A DNA stretch of 64,000 nt, taken from Butyricimonas faecalis. GTDB lineage: Bacteria; Bacteroidota; Bacteroidia; Bacteroidales; Marinifilaceae. The notes beneath the pieces were generated by a model. That model was not told where the DNA came from and searched no databases. It was given only the letters and a program-made list of their open reading frames with translations. Where the stretch lies: NCBI RefSeq assembly GCF_003991565.1, contig NZ_CP032819.1, positions 4,588,001 through 4,652,000 on the forward strand, in the 5' to 3' direction. Shown piece after piece: positions 1-8,486 of this stretch (position 1 is the first letter of the stretch; each line of letters opens with the position of its first letter). A program made the position numbers and the translations under genes.

Positions 1-2
1 TT

Positions 3-311
3 GATGACATTTTGAACAGGGAAATCCACCTGAAAGGTTTCGAGGTAAAAGAATCCAAGTATAAGGGTGAATGCCTGATCATTCAGTATGATATCTACGA
101 GCAGGTAAAGGATAAAACCGGAGTTTTGCTCACTAACGAGGACGGCACTCCGAAAATGGATTGGGTGGAACATATCTCCTTTACCGGTTCGGAGGCTCTT
201 ATAAAACAGTTAAAGGATGTAGTATTGGATGAACCCTGTTCGGCAAAGATTATTAAACAACCAATCGGTGACCGGGGTAAATGCTTTTATAAGATAACCG
301 ATCCCGATTAA
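3..311 (+). CDS. Prophage-type small protein, 5' end outside window
   Basis: The reading frame is open from base 3 to a TAA at 309-311 (about 102 codons visible) and continues upstream without a stop, so the true start probably lies outside the window; TTG at 12 is the only internal candidate and has no clear ribosome binding site. I do not recognise a named family. The protein is soluble and mixed alpha/beta in composition, has no signal peptide, and contains one short acidic turn (NEDGTPK) that looks like a loop. It lies 13 bases before the next gene on the same strand, in a run that ends with an adenine methylase, which suggests a late gene of a prophage or mobile element. Function unknown. 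Confidence 0.6.
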   Translation, partial: DDILNREIHLKGFEVKESKYKGECLIIQYDIYEQVKDKTGVLLTNEDGTPKMDWVEHISFTGSEALIKQLKDVVLDEPCSAKIIKQPIGDRGKCFYKITDPD

Positions 312-324
312 AATATCGGTGATT

Positions 325-735
325 ATGTACAAAGGGATTTATGCAGAAAAAAAGACTTTTTCAAAGTTCGATAACGAACATTATTTGTGCTATCTGAACG
401 AGCAGCGTGAGGAGTATTCTCCTGAGTCGGATGCCTGTTCGGGTGAGGTGACCGAACCGGTGTCCGCTCCTGTATTGGGATACGCCTATACAGGTGATAT
501 GGTGGATGGAGGTACTCTGATTGAAGCAAAAGAGGCTACTTATGACGAATTCGTTTCCGGTCTGATCCGCACGAGGTACTCGGCAAGCAGAGTGGAGGCA
601 ATTCAATCAAATCGAATGATAGCTCTTGTCAATCCGGAGCATGAGCGTGCTGCCGAGTTTATTTCCGAGTGGGATGATTTTCAGTCCTACCGGGAACAAT
701 GCAAGGAACAAGCGGATGCGCTTATAAACGGATAA
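325..735 (+). CDS. Phage tail-region small protein
   Basis: An ATG at 325 gives 136 residues; a GTG two codons upstream (319) is also possible. The architecture resembles small proteins often found beside tail-fibre genes of Bacteroides prophages, from memory of that family: an N-terminal half beginning MYKGIYAEKKTFSK, a GYAYTGDMVDGGTLIEA segment, and a C-terminal segment rich in charged and aromatic residues (EWDDFQSYREQCKEQ) that looks helical. No signal peptide or membrane segment is present. It forms a tight pair with the preceding gene and is followed by the hairpin element at 744-885. A role in tail assembly is an inference from position and resemblance; no catalytic motif is visible. 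Confidence 0.6.
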   Translation: MYKGIYAEKKTFSKFDNEHYLCYLNEQREEYSPESDACSGEVTEPVSAPVLGYAYTGDMVDGGTLIEAKEATYDEFVSGLIRTRYSASRVEAIQSNRMIALVNPEHERAAEFISEWDDFQSYREQCKEQADALING

Positions 736-743
736 ATGCCTAT

Positions 744-885
744 CGGGGGCAGGCTATAAAAATGCCCCCGGCCTGTAAGTAGTTATCTCACCCACATACT
801 TACACAAAGATGCGCCATATCGCACAGCCGGGGGCAAAATTCCCTCTGCTGCGATATGGCGCATTTGTATGTTATGTGAGTGAGA
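744..885 (+). ncRNA. Structured element with long hairpin and alternative stems
   Basis: Between the tail-region gene and the methylase there are several complementary segments. Bases 785-822 and 851-885 form a long imperfect inverted repeat with about 14 perfectly paired inner bases (ATGCGCCATATCGC against its complement) and an outer part containing CTCAC/GTGAG. The loop (823-850) contains GCCGGGGGC at 827-835, complementary to GCCCCCGGC at 764-772, so a pseudoknot is possible. The same 764-772 segment can instead pair with CGGGGGC at 744-750. This set of mutually exclusive pairings resembles a switch or a regulatory RNA. A DNA role (cruciform, protein binding) is equally possible. It ends 38 bases before the methylase start codon. 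Confidence 0.45.
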
Positions 886-922
886 TGTCGCAAAGATAGT
901 AACATTTAAAGGAATAACAGCA

Positions 923-1765
923 ATGAAAACACCTATTTCTTACTACGGAGGCAAGCAAACCCTCCTGAAACATATTCTGCCTCTGATCCCAAATCATAAA
1001 CTTTATACAGAGGCTTTCTGCGGCGGTGCTGCAGTATTGTTTGCCAAGCGTCCGGCTGATGGCGAAGTTATAAACGATATCAGTATGGATATAACGAACT
1101 TTTATTGGATGGCTAAAGTCTATTATCGTGACCTGAAACAGGAGATTGAGAAGACTTTGCACAGCCGGGATATGCACGCCCATGCCGGACATATCCTGCA
1201 GTATCCTCAATTCTTCCAACCGGTGCAGCGGGCGTGGGCTGTTTGGGCGTTGTGTAAAATGTCCTTTGCCAGCATGATGGACGGTTCATTCGGTTATGAC
1301 TTTGGTGGTGGAATGCCGAAAAAACTGCGTAATGCAAAGGATGAGTTCACGGAATGGCTATGCGCCCGGCTTGATAACGTGACCATAGAGAACCGGGATG
1401 CGCTGGATGTCATCTCCACTTATGACTCGCCCGATACGTTTCATTTTGTGGATCCGCCGTATATAAACAGTGATTGCGGCCATTACGAGGGTACATTTGA
1501 TGAGTATTGCATGGAGAAGCTCCTGCAGCTTTTGGAGCAGGTGAAAGGTAAGTTCATGCTGACAATGTTTCCCCTGCCAATGATAGAGGAATACGCAAAC
1601 AAAAACGGATGGATAATCCACCGGGTAGAAAGAACCATCAGCGCATCAAAGACGAGCCGAAGAAAGCAGGAGGAATGGATGGTATGCAATTATGAAGAAC
1701 ACCCGCAGCGAACTTTGTTTGATTACAAAGACAGCAGCGATGTTGATGCAACAGATGCCTCCTAA
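923..1765 (+). CDS. dam: D12-class DNA adenine methyltransferase, orphan phage type
   Basis: The 280-residue protein transfers a methyl group from S-adenosylmethionine to adenine N6 in DNA. The N-terminus has the D12-class signature (YYGGKQTLLKHILPLIP), followed by an AdoMet-binding FCGGAAVLF motif near residue 35 and the catalytic DPPY motif near residues 177-180 (FVDPPYINSD). Length is normal for the D12 class. ATG at 923 is preceded by AAAGGAATAACAGCA, an acceptable ribosome binding region. There is no restriction endonuclease next to it, so it is an orphan enzyme, typical of prophages that protect their DNA or alter expression. Its recognition sequence cannot be read from the sequence. 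It is the last gene before the terminator and end repeats. Confidence 0.9.
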   Translation: MKTPISYYGGKQTLLKHILPLIPNHKLYTEAFCGGAAVLFAKRPADGEVINDISMDITNFYWMAKVYYRDLKQEIEKTLHSRDMHAHAGHILQYPQFFQPVQRAWAVWALCKMSFASMMDGSFGYDFGGGMPKKLRNAKDEFTEWLCARLDNVTIENRDALDVISTYDSPDTFHFVDPPYINSDCGHYEGTFDEYCMEKLLQLLEQVKGKFMLTMFPLPMIEEYANKNGWIIHRVERTISASKTSRRKQEEWMVCNYEEHPQRTLFDYKDSSDVDATDAS

Positions 1766-1844
1766 ATACTGTATAAAGATAGTCATTTCTAATGAATTGC
1801 ACAAATATTGGAACGTATTTTTTATGTGAAAATGCAATAATTTT

Positions 1845-1887
1845 AAAGGCTTTCAAACACCATTCAAATGACGTTTGAAAGCCTTTT
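1845..1887 (+). terminator. Intrinsic terminator after methylase
   Basis: AAAGGCTTTCAAAC (1845-1858) pairs perfectly with GTTTGAAAGCCTTT (1873-1886) across a 14-base loop and is followed by a short T run. It lies 80 bases after the methylase stop and probably ends the last prophage transcript. Confidence 0.85.
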
Positions 1888-1916
1888 TATATCGTGCGTG
1901 TGCGATAATTTTTTCA

Positions 1917-1976
1917 CATTTCGTTTTATACCCTGATTATCGCATTTCGTTTTTTATACCGCTCGCATTTCGTTTT
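1917..1976. repeat. Three direct repeats at the mobile-element end
   Basis: The 11-base word CATTTCGTTTT occurs at 1917-1927, 1943-1953 and 1966-1976 (26 and 23 bases apart). The first two copies are followed by TATACC and the last two are preceded by CG. A cluster of three similar sites at an element end resembles the R1-R3 transposase-binding sites of Mu-like phages. The array stops just before the truncated TonB-receptor fragment at 1982-2083. That the repeats bind a transposase is an inference. Confidence 0.6.
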
Positions 1977-1981
1977 GCCGA

Positions 1982-2083
1982 TTATATATGGGCATCCGTG
2001 GTTTTCTTCACGGTGTTTTCTTCATCAGCCCAGCCGTAAAGGGCCGGGAAAAGTAATATAACGAGTGTAAGTAAGTTTTTCAT
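1982..2083 (-). pseudogene. TonB-dependent receptor, 5' fragment
   Basis: Reading leftward from ATG at 2083-2081 gives 33 codons: a typical signal peptide (MKNLLTLVILLFPALYGWA) with a cleavage point before DEEN, then KKTTDAHI and a stop. In Bacteroidales, receptors with a KTTDA-like start normally continue into a carboxypeptidase-like repeat domain, a plug and a barrel. Here the frame ends after 33 codons, exactly where the repeat array of the prophage-like element begins. It looks like a receptor gene broken by insertion. The rest of the gene, if kept, would lie left of the window. The family assignment rests on a short N-terminus, so it is moderate. Confidence 0.6.
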
Positions 2084-2313
2084 TTGTACGTAATTATTTT
2101 ATGCTTCATTCCTGTCGGGGAAAGAGGCGTGTTTTTTTATGGAAGCACATGATTTTGTGCTTATAGAACTGATAACAAGAGGGATGTCCTAACATTTGAC
2201 CATGATTTCTCCTTTTGGAAAAAAGTATGGCTTGGTGTGAGACGTACCCGCCTGGAGACAATTATAGTCTCTTGCATTTCTTTGAGAAATGTTTTTTAGT
2301 CTGGATGAAATAA
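2084..2313 (-). promoter_or_regulatory. Structured leader between His-rich gene and receptor fragment
   Basis: These 230 bases hold no gene. Read on the minus strand they contain two compact hairpins: GAGAC/GTCTC at about 2256-2272 and AAGCACA/TGTGCTT at 2143-2162. The second is followed by A-rich rather than T-rich sequence on this strand, so it is not a standard terminator. The region would form the 5' leader of the receptor or the linker of a two-gene operon. No known riboswitch class could be recognised. Confidence 0.35.
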
Positions 2314-2676
2314 TTACGCGAGAATGGGTGGAGCCCGGAGGTGGCTTAAGGTGAAAATATGTTTGTCCGGTTCATCTGCTTGATTTCGGATATGGTAATG
2401 TCTCTGGGTTATTGAGAACGAGATCAGTATGACCAATGCGGCACTGGTCAAGGTGATGAATGTGGTCAAGTAGGCAATTAACGTCAGCTCTTTGGGGGAG
2501 TGTGTGTGATCGGCTTCCCCGTTTGCATCGGTGTGACCGCAAAAGAAATGGGAATGGACTATCGTGACCCCGTTAACCACGTGATAATGCGAGAAAAAGG
2601 TGATACTTCCGTAATAGCTCAAAAATAGAGCTAGCAGGAACAAGTGTATCAGTTTATTTACATTTTCTCGACGCAT
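2314..2676 (-). CDS. Small His-rich two-helix membrane protein
   Basis: The 120-residue protein has a hydrophobic helix at about residues 8-28 and a second at about 67-87. Between them is a loop dense in histidine and cysteine (HYHVVNG, HSHFFCGH, DHTHS) that could bind metal, most likely on the periplasmic side. Proteins of this shape are found upstream of TonB-dependent receptors in Bacteroidales, and here the next gene on the same strand is a receptor remnant. A role in metal sensing or delivery for that receptor is an inference. Since the receptor is truncated, this gene may have lost its partner. No enzymatic motif is present. Confidence 0.7.
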   Translation of the reverse strand: MRRENVNKLIHLFLLALFLSYYGSITFFSHYHVVNGVTIVHSHFFCGHTDANGEADHTHSPKELTLIAYLTTFITLTSAALVILISFSITQRHYHIRNQADEPDKHIFTLSHLRAPPILA

Positions 2677-2825
2677 ATCTAAATTGTTTTCTTGACAAAT
2701 GTAGACTATTTCTAAATAATAAGCATGGATTTTTTCTTAAAATTGTATTAAATGTTGCCGGAGGCAAGTTACAGGTTGGTAGGTTACAAGTTGCAGGTTA
2801 GAAGGTTAAAGAGTTTAGATTTTAG

Positions 2826-2877
2826 ATTGAAGAATTTGGAAATAGCTTTTGCAAGGCCTATTCCCAAATTCTTCAAT
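2826..2877 (-). terminator. Hairpin after alpha-2-macroglobulin gene
   Basis: Two 20-base arms (2826-2845 and 2858-2877) are complementary with a single mismatch around a 12-base loop. The hairpin lies just after the stop codon of the minus-strand alpha-2-macroglobulin gene (2888). No strong T run follows on the minus strand, so termination efficiency is uncertain. The next 80 bases leftward are made of GGTTACAAGTTGCAGG-like simple repeats. Confidence 0.55.
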
Positions 2878-2887
2878 TTAAAGTTAA

Positions 2888-5800
2888 TTACTCTCTACTG
2901 ATCGTGATCGTGTTACCCGGTAGGGTAGCGGTAATCGAGTTATCGTACATCGCCGAGCAGGTGATGGCCGGAAGTAGGTAGGTTCCGGAGTATGCTGCAT
3001 TAAAACGAAGTTTGAAGGTTTTCGATTGACCTTGTTTCAACGAGAAATAGAGGTATGCCCGATCATCCCGGATGTCCACGTTGTCGGTGCCTTGGAACGG
3101 GTTCACGCCTGTCGTGAGGCGTTCATTGAGGAACTCGAAGCCGGAGGGGAACATGAAGGTTAACGCTAATTCCTCGTATAGGCCGATGTTTCCGGTGTTT
3201 TGGATTGTAATTTCAGCCACGATGTCTTCCCCTTGCTTGTAGTTGGGGGCGTTGTCCCGAATCCCGTTTCGGTAGTAGTTGACGGTCATTTTCAATCCGG
3301 ACATTTCACCCTGCGCGATCACTCCCAAAGGCGTGGAACGATTGATGGTGCGCACGTGGAGCGTGCCCGACGTGTTGTTTTTCACGGTCACTTCCGATTT
3401 ATTATTCTGCACGGCCAACTCTTTTTGCAATACGGTTTTTGTCGTTTTGTAGTTGTCTTTTCCGATCTGGACATCAATGCCGTTTCCCTCCTTGAAGTAT
3501 CGCTCCACGTAGTTACCGATGGCGCACAGTCCGAAAGCACTTTCCTGGGTGCTTAACCATTCGTTGGATGCGAATTTGCGGGCCATTTTCTGCATGAGTT
3601 TGTATGCCTCGTCTTTCATGTCCATGTTGATCATGCTTTGCATGATGATAGCGTTGTCGCGAAGGTCCGAACCGTAACATCTACCAAGTTGGCGATACAG
3701 TTCTGCTTCTGCCGGAAGATTGGCGATCAGTGCTTTGGCTATCTTTTCGTGTTTTCCCAAGGCATAGGCTCCAGCCAATTGCCAGCGGGCGATGGGGTTC
3801 TTGTAGGTGTCTTCTTTCATCCGGTTCATGGCTGCCATGTTGGGTTTGCCGGCAAGGGCAAGCACGTGGAGACGGTAGGATTGTTCGATTTCCGTGTAGT
3901 AGTCTCCCCGCCGCCAAGCGTTTGCTTGTTTTGACAGGTAGTCAAGAGCGGAGTTTTTCATGGAAGTCGGGATTTGATAACCGACTTTCTCGGCTTGGAT
4001 TAAGAAGTCTGTGATGTAGGTGGAAACCCAGTCGGAAACGTAGTTGGAGTTTGACCAGTAGCTGAATCCTCCGTTACTTGTTTGGTAATTGCGCAAGCGG
4101 GAAATAACGTCTTTCACGTGTAGCTCTGCGGTTACTTTTTGTGCCTCGCTGAGATCCATGATTCGGTTGAGCATGAGCTGCGGAAATGCGGTAGAGGTGA
4201 TTTGCTCGGCGCATCCGTGAGGGTAACAAATCAGATCGTTGAGGCGTTGTTCCAGGTTTAGCGCAGGGATGGAGGTGATTTCAAGGAATGAGGCGGGTTC
4301 CAGGCCTTCCATCGTATTATTGAACGTGACAGATTCTCCGCTTGCCACTTCCCGTGCGTCTACCCGGGTTACTTGGGGGTTCGGTACGCGGATGTCGACA
4401 TCACAACTGAAACGGGCTTTCTCCGAGCCGCTTTGTGCCATGAAGGTCAACGTGGATTTACCGATGTCTTCCTTGATTTTTACTTTGAAGAAGACGATTT
4501 GTTCTCCCGTACCGGAGAAGTGAGTTTCCTTGCTCGCGGGTTCTATGATTTCGATTTTATTGTCGGTTTGGATGTTCACGGTAACCTGCTTGATATTCTC
4601 TTTCATGGCGAACAGGGTTACCGGAATTTCGATCACGTCTCCCGGAGTAAACAGGCGGGGCATCGTGACGTTGAGCATCAACGGTTTGTTGACTTTGGTG
4701 CTTTGTGAAGCCGAACCGTAGCGTCCGTTGTCTTCGGCTACGACCATCGTACGTACTTCCCCGATGTATTCCGGCATTTGGAAGGTGTGTGTTTTCTTTT
4801 CCCCGCGTTTGATGGTAAATGGACCTTTAAAGATTACCACGGGTGTAAAACGATCGCTCTTCCGGTTTTCTTCCGGTTCCAGAGATTCGTCACCGCCCAC
4901 GGCAAATGCTTTTTCCAGGCGTCCCCCGAAGGCTCCGATTACATCGTCATAGAAGTCCCAAGTCTTTACCCCGAGAGCTTCTCTGGCATAGAACGCGGGG
5001 AAGGGGTTCGGTGTCTTGAATGAGGTCAGGGATAACAATCCTTCATCAACGATGGCGATGGAATAAGTCATCGGTTTACCGTCTTTTTCACTCACGGTAA
5101 CCGTGAAATCCTGTGACGGGCGAAGTTCCTGTGCCATATTGATTTTCGGGGTCAGGCGTAAATTCGGGTCATCGATATTGATATTCAGTACGCCGTACAG
5201 ACGGATGGGTTTGTCGTTGTTCCGGTTTTTGTGGGGTTGAATGAGGGAAACGTTGACGTAGATATTGGGACACATTTCACTGTTTGTTTCAATCTCGAAT
5301 GAGGTGGCGCTGGCTGATGTGGGTACGCAGAATATGTCTTTCACGGTTTTCCCGTTTTCAACGCTCACGAGTGCCACGCTACCCTCGGAAGACGGGAAGG
5401 TGATTTTTATTTTTTCCCCGGCACGGTATGCTTTCTTGTCGCTGGTCAAGGTGAGCAGGGTGGCCATCCCCGGGATGTTCATGTCATTCCGCCAAGAACT
5501 TACGTAGAAGGTTGTTCCACAGGAGTGACCGGAGGATTTGTCTCTCGCGATCACGTAGTAGCGTCCCCATTGGTCGCAGGTAAGGTCGATGTTGAATTTA
5601 CCGTTTTGGCTCTTCACGGTTTTGTTGAAGACCGGTTTCCGGTAAGAGCGGTTCACGTAGTAGCCGATGTTATCACTTTCGGAATCCCACCACCACCGCC
5701 ATTCCAAGGTATATACTTCAACTTCTATTTCCCGGTTGGATACAGGTTTCCCGTCGGCTGTAAGTACGGCACCCGCGATGGGGATCGGTTTCCCGGCAGT

Positions 5801-8353
5801 GTACCAGTTGTCGTCGGAGACGGGAAGTTTTATGCCGACATATTCTTTATAAGGTGAATATTTGAATCCGGCTGTCGTGATGCTGAAGTCCCCACCGGGT
5901 TCAAATACCCGCAATGTAAGTAACGCGTTTAGCATTCCCGGTGCGTTTTCCGTACTGATTTCGTTGGCCGATAGCGTGAAATTACCCTCCGTGTCGGTAG
6001 TTCCTTCAAAGAAGGTGGTTGTGGTCGGGTTGAAGTAACGGGATCGATCATCAAAACTATATTCTTTGTATCCCGGGAATGTCGTGTTGCTTTGGGATAA
6101 TTTTAATTCGGTGTTGACTTTCAGTGAGCTGGTTTTGGCTCCATGCAACCAGCGGGTTTGCACGGGAATGGAGTTATCCGGAATACCATTCCCCAGGATG
6201 TCATTCGGTAGGTTGGTTACGATGCTGAGGCGATTGGGTTTAATGCTTTCGATGCGGACGGTTTTCCAGAAGGAAACACCCCCTACGCATACCACTGCCC
6301 GCCAGTAGCCCGTGACGGCTTGCTCGTCTGTTTTGAAGGTGAAACAATAGAGGCCGTGTTCGTTGCGTCCTGTCCGCTTCGTTTGTACCACGTTGCCATT
6401 CGGGTCGTAGAGTTCGGCAATGATGGGATGTCCCGCGGGAATCGTGTTTTCTTTGTCTTCCAGCATGAAAGAAAGGTGTATTTCATTCCCCGGACGCCAC
6501 ACGCCCCGTTCTCCGTAAATGAAGCCTTTTATTCCTTGTTGCACGACTTCGCCACTGATGTCAAAGTTGCTGTATGATAATGAATTCGCGTCGCTTACTT
6601 TTAAGTAGGCTTTGTCGTTTCCTTTGACGGCAAGTATAATGAATGGTTTACCCTGTACTCGGGCGGTTGCGATGCCCGAGTTATTGGTTACGGCAGAATC
6701 AATCTTCTGGTTTTGGTAGTTGAAGAAGAGTATCTTGCAACTTTCCACGGGAGCGGCCGTGAGCAGGTCATTCACGGCGACCACGTATTTACCGTCGCTG
6801 CCGGCTTTGGCGGTAAGACCGAGTGACGTGACGATCAGGTTTCTGCTGGGGAAACGATCGGACACGTAGTAATAGGAGTTGGAACAAGGATTGTCACGTT
6901 CTTCCCAAGAGTAGTCGGACGGGTAGTTATAGTAGTAATCGTCATCATCATAGTTGTCATCATCAAAGGAAGAATTCCAATCGTTTTCCATGATCCCGTC
7001 TTGTCCTTCATTGGCGCAGGCGAGAGTGGTGTAGGATTTCTGGAATTTCAGTTGAATCCGGTAGATCACCCCTTTTTCCAGTTGGATATGGTCTGCCAAG
7101 TTTATCGTGTAGTCTTGCCATTTGTCGGCATCCATGGGGCGGCCTTCTTTTTCCAGTTGGATTTTCTTATCCAGGATGATACGTCCTACCCGACGTAACT
7201 GGTAATTGCTACTGTAATTGTAATCACCTTCTTGCAGGTAGAAGTTCATGTTCTGATTGAATACTTTTACGACGCGTAATTGTACGGCTTTCAGGGCTAC
7301 TGCGGAGAAGGGAATCAACACGTTTCCTTCGGCCGGGGTAAATGTTCCCTCGCCGATAAAGGCAACTGCAGGTTTGGCAGAGGCAAAGCTGACGTTGTAA
7401 GTGGCATCCGATGTTAACTTTTCACCGTGCGAGTTTTTAATGCCTTTATAGATGTTTACTTGAACAACACCTTGCATGTTGTCCTGTTCGTTGGAATATA
7501 CCCGAATGATGTTACCCTGCACGTTAAAGTTCAAGCGATTCACCCCGTTTACGGTGATTAACCCTTGTAAGTCTTGGGCGATATCCACGTTATCGGAAAG
7601 GGTGATGTCTATGGTCTGGGAATTTTCATCGCTCGCTTTGACTTCCAGTACGGAAAATTCTTTCGAACCGGGGATTTCCACGATGAAGTCGTTCCCGTTC
7701 TTTACCTTTTTATCGAAATTTAATTCCAGCGATTGTGTTTCATCTGTCCGGTTGATGCCCGGGATCGTGAAATAGTGAATGTAGGGTGTATGTTCCCATT
7801 CTAGTTTGTGAGACAGGCCGTTGATTGTCGCTTTCACGAGTAGTTCGATCTCGGTGGGTGACACGGCATCCGAGTTCGTGATAGAGGCTCGGTAGGAAAA
7901 TCTGTTGTTATCCGTGGGATCAATGTTTAAACTTCCTTCTTGGAACGCGTATACGAGAGGGAGGATTTTCACGCTGAAACGGAAGGTTGACAGGTCGGAA
8001 GGTACTTTGCAGAGTTTGTCTAAGTAGAGGCTGATGTCGTAAGTCTCTCCGTTTTTTAACGGTTTGGTGGGGGTAAACTCGATCGTGTTACCGTTCCGTA
8101 GAGATATCGTCCCTTCTGCTTTCGGGGATATTTTCAGTAATTTTTCGATGGGTACGGGAAGGTTGTCCCCTGTTTGTAGAACATTATTCTCCAATCGCAC
8201 GTAAATGGGATCGGAAGATTTTATCATTCCCTGGGTAAAGCCGGAAATGTATTTGCTATACTCTAGTTTGCTTTGTTCCTTGGTTTTATCTTTACACGAA
8301 AGGATCGTGATGATCAATAATAATAAAGGAAAAAGAAAAATACTTTTTTTCAT
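2888..8353 (-). CDS. Alpha-2-macroglobulin family lipoprotein with thioester motif
   Basis: The 1,821-residue protein starts with a lipoprotein signal (lipobox LSC, lipidated Cys20) and should be tethered in the periplasm or outer membrane. Bacterial alpha-2-macroglobulins trap proteases through a bait region and a reactive thioester. The thioester motif GCAEQ is present at Cys1381 (codon at 4213-4211), followed by helical repeats of the thioester domain (AEQITSTAFPQL onward). The middle contains the MG2 and alpha-2-macroglobulin segments (IKGFIYGERGVWRPGNEIHLSF; DEGLLSLTSF). Residues about 460-490 form an Asp/Tyr-rich run in an otherwise normal domain. Length matches large Bacteroidota members. 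No penicillin-binding protein 1C neighbour is present, unlike in Proteobacteria. The gene is monocistronic, divergent from ugd. Confidence 0.9.
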   Translation of the reverse strand: MKKSIFLFPLLLLIITILSCKDKTKEQSKLEYSKYISGFTQGMIKSSDPIYVRLENNVLQTGDNLPVPIEKLLKISPKAEGTISLRNGNTIEFTPTKPLKNGETYDISLYLDKLCKVPSDLSTFRFSVKILPLVYAFQEGSLNIDPTDNNRFSYRASITNSDAVSPTEIELLVKATINGLSHKLEWEHTPYIHYFTIPGINRTDETQSLELNFDKKVKNGNDFIVEIPGSKEFSVLEVKASDENSQTIDITLSDNVDIAQDLQGLITVNGVNRLNFNVQGNIIRVYSNEQDNMQGVVQVNIYKGIKNSHGEKLTSDATYNVSFASAKPAVAFIGEGTFTPAEGNVLIPFSAVALKAVQLRVVKVFNQNMNFYLQEGDYNYSSNYQLRRVGRIILDKKIQLEKEGRPMDADKWQDYTINLADHIQLEKGVIYRIQLKFQKSYTTLACANEGQDGIMENDWNSSFDDDNYDDDDYYYNYPSDYSWEERDNPCSNSYYYVSDRFPSRNLIVTSLGLTAKAGSDGKYVVAVNDLLTAAPVESCKILFFNYQNQKIDSAVTNNSGIATARVQGKPFIILAVKGNDKAYLKVSDANSLSYSNFDISGEVVQQGIKGFIYGERGVWRPGNEIHLSFMLEDKENTIPAGHPIIAELYDPNGNVVQTKRTGRNEHGLYCFTFKTDEQAVTGYWRAVVCVGGVSFWKTVRIESIKPNRLSIVTNLPNDILGNGIPDNSIPVQTRWLHGAKTSSLKVNTELKLSQSNTTFPGYKEYSFDDRSRYFNPTTTTFFEGTTDTEGNFTLSANEISTENAPGMLNALLTLRVFEPGGDFSITTAGFKYSPYKEYVGIKLPVSDDNWYTAGKPIPIAGAVLTADGKPVSNREIEVEVYTLEWRWWWDSESDNIGYYVNRSYRKPVFNKTVKSQNGKFNIDLTCDQWGRYYVIARDKSSGHSCGTTFYVSSWRNDMNIPGMATLLTLTSDKKAYRAGEKIKITFPSSEGSVALVSVENGKTVKDIFCVPTSASATSFEIETNSEMCPNIYVNVSLIQPHKNRNNDKPIRLYGVLNINIDDPNLRLTPKINMAQELRPSQDFTVTVSEKDGKPMTYSIAIVDEGLLSLTSFKTPNPFPAFYAREALGVKTWDFYDDVIGAFGGRLEKAFAVGGDESLEPEENRKSDRFTPVVIFKGPFTIKRGEKKTHTFQMPEYIGEVRTMVVAEDNGRYGSASQSTKVNKPLMLNVTMPRLFTPGDVIEIPVTLFAMKENIKQVTVNIQTDNKIEIIEPASKETHFSGTGEQIVFFKVKIKEDIGKSTLTFMAQSGSEKARFSCDVDIRVPNPQVTRVDAREVASGESVTFNNTMEGLEPASFLEITSIPALNLEQRLNDLICYPHGCAEQITSTAFPQLMLNRIMDLSEAQKVTAELHVKDVISRLRNYQTSNGGFSYWSNSNYVSDWVSTYITDFLIQAEKVGYQIPTSMKNSALDYLSKQANAWRRGDYYTEIEQSYRLHVLALAGKPNMAAMNRMKEDTYKNPIARWQLAGAYALGKHEKIAKALIANLPAEAELYRQLGRCYGSDLRDNAIIMQSMINMDMKDEAYKLMQKMARKFASNEWLSTQESAFGLCAIGNYVERYFKEGNGIDVQIGKDNYKTTKTVLQKELAVQNNKSEVTVKNNTSGTLHVRTINRSTPLGVIAQGEMSGLKMTVNYYRNGIRDNAPNYKQGEDIVAEITIQNTGNIGLYEELALTFMFPSGFEFLNERLTTGVNPFQGTDNVDIRDDRAYLYFSLKQGQSKTFKLRFNAAYSGTYLLPAITCSAMYDNSITATLPGNTITISRE

Positions 8354-8381
8354 GCTGGTAATGTTTTATTTGTCATTAAGA

Positions 8382-8389
8382 CAAAATTA
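8382..8389 (-). promoter_or_regulatory. -7 element for alpha-2-macroglobulin gene
   Basis: On the minus strand TAATTTTG fits the Bacteroidota -7 consensus TAnnTTTG and lies 28 bases before the ATG. No convincing TTG is seen 19-21 bases upstream, so the call rests on the -7 element only. Confidence 0.4.
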
Positions 8390-8432
8390 AATAAAAAAAC
8401 GGTACGGGATCTTATAGTTCATTTTAAATTTA

Positions 8433-8440
8433 TATTTTTG
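8433..8440 (+). promoter_or_regulatory. -7 element for ugd
   Basis: TATTTTTG fits TAnnTTTG and is 46 bases before the ugd start codon, divergent from the minus-strand element at 8382-8389. The -33 part is weak. Confidence 0.45.
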
Positions 8441-8486
8441 CGTAAGTGAAAAATTAGATCCTAATTAGAGAGATAAAATAAATAAT

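Noticed and set aside
2084..2313. A cobalamin or other named riboswitch before the receptor fragment
   Set aside because: The hairpins do not show a recognisable consensus of any riboswitch class.
3200..8400. Many long plus-strand frames opposite the alpha-2-macroglobulin gene
   Set aside because: They are antisense shadows of a single well-supported gene.
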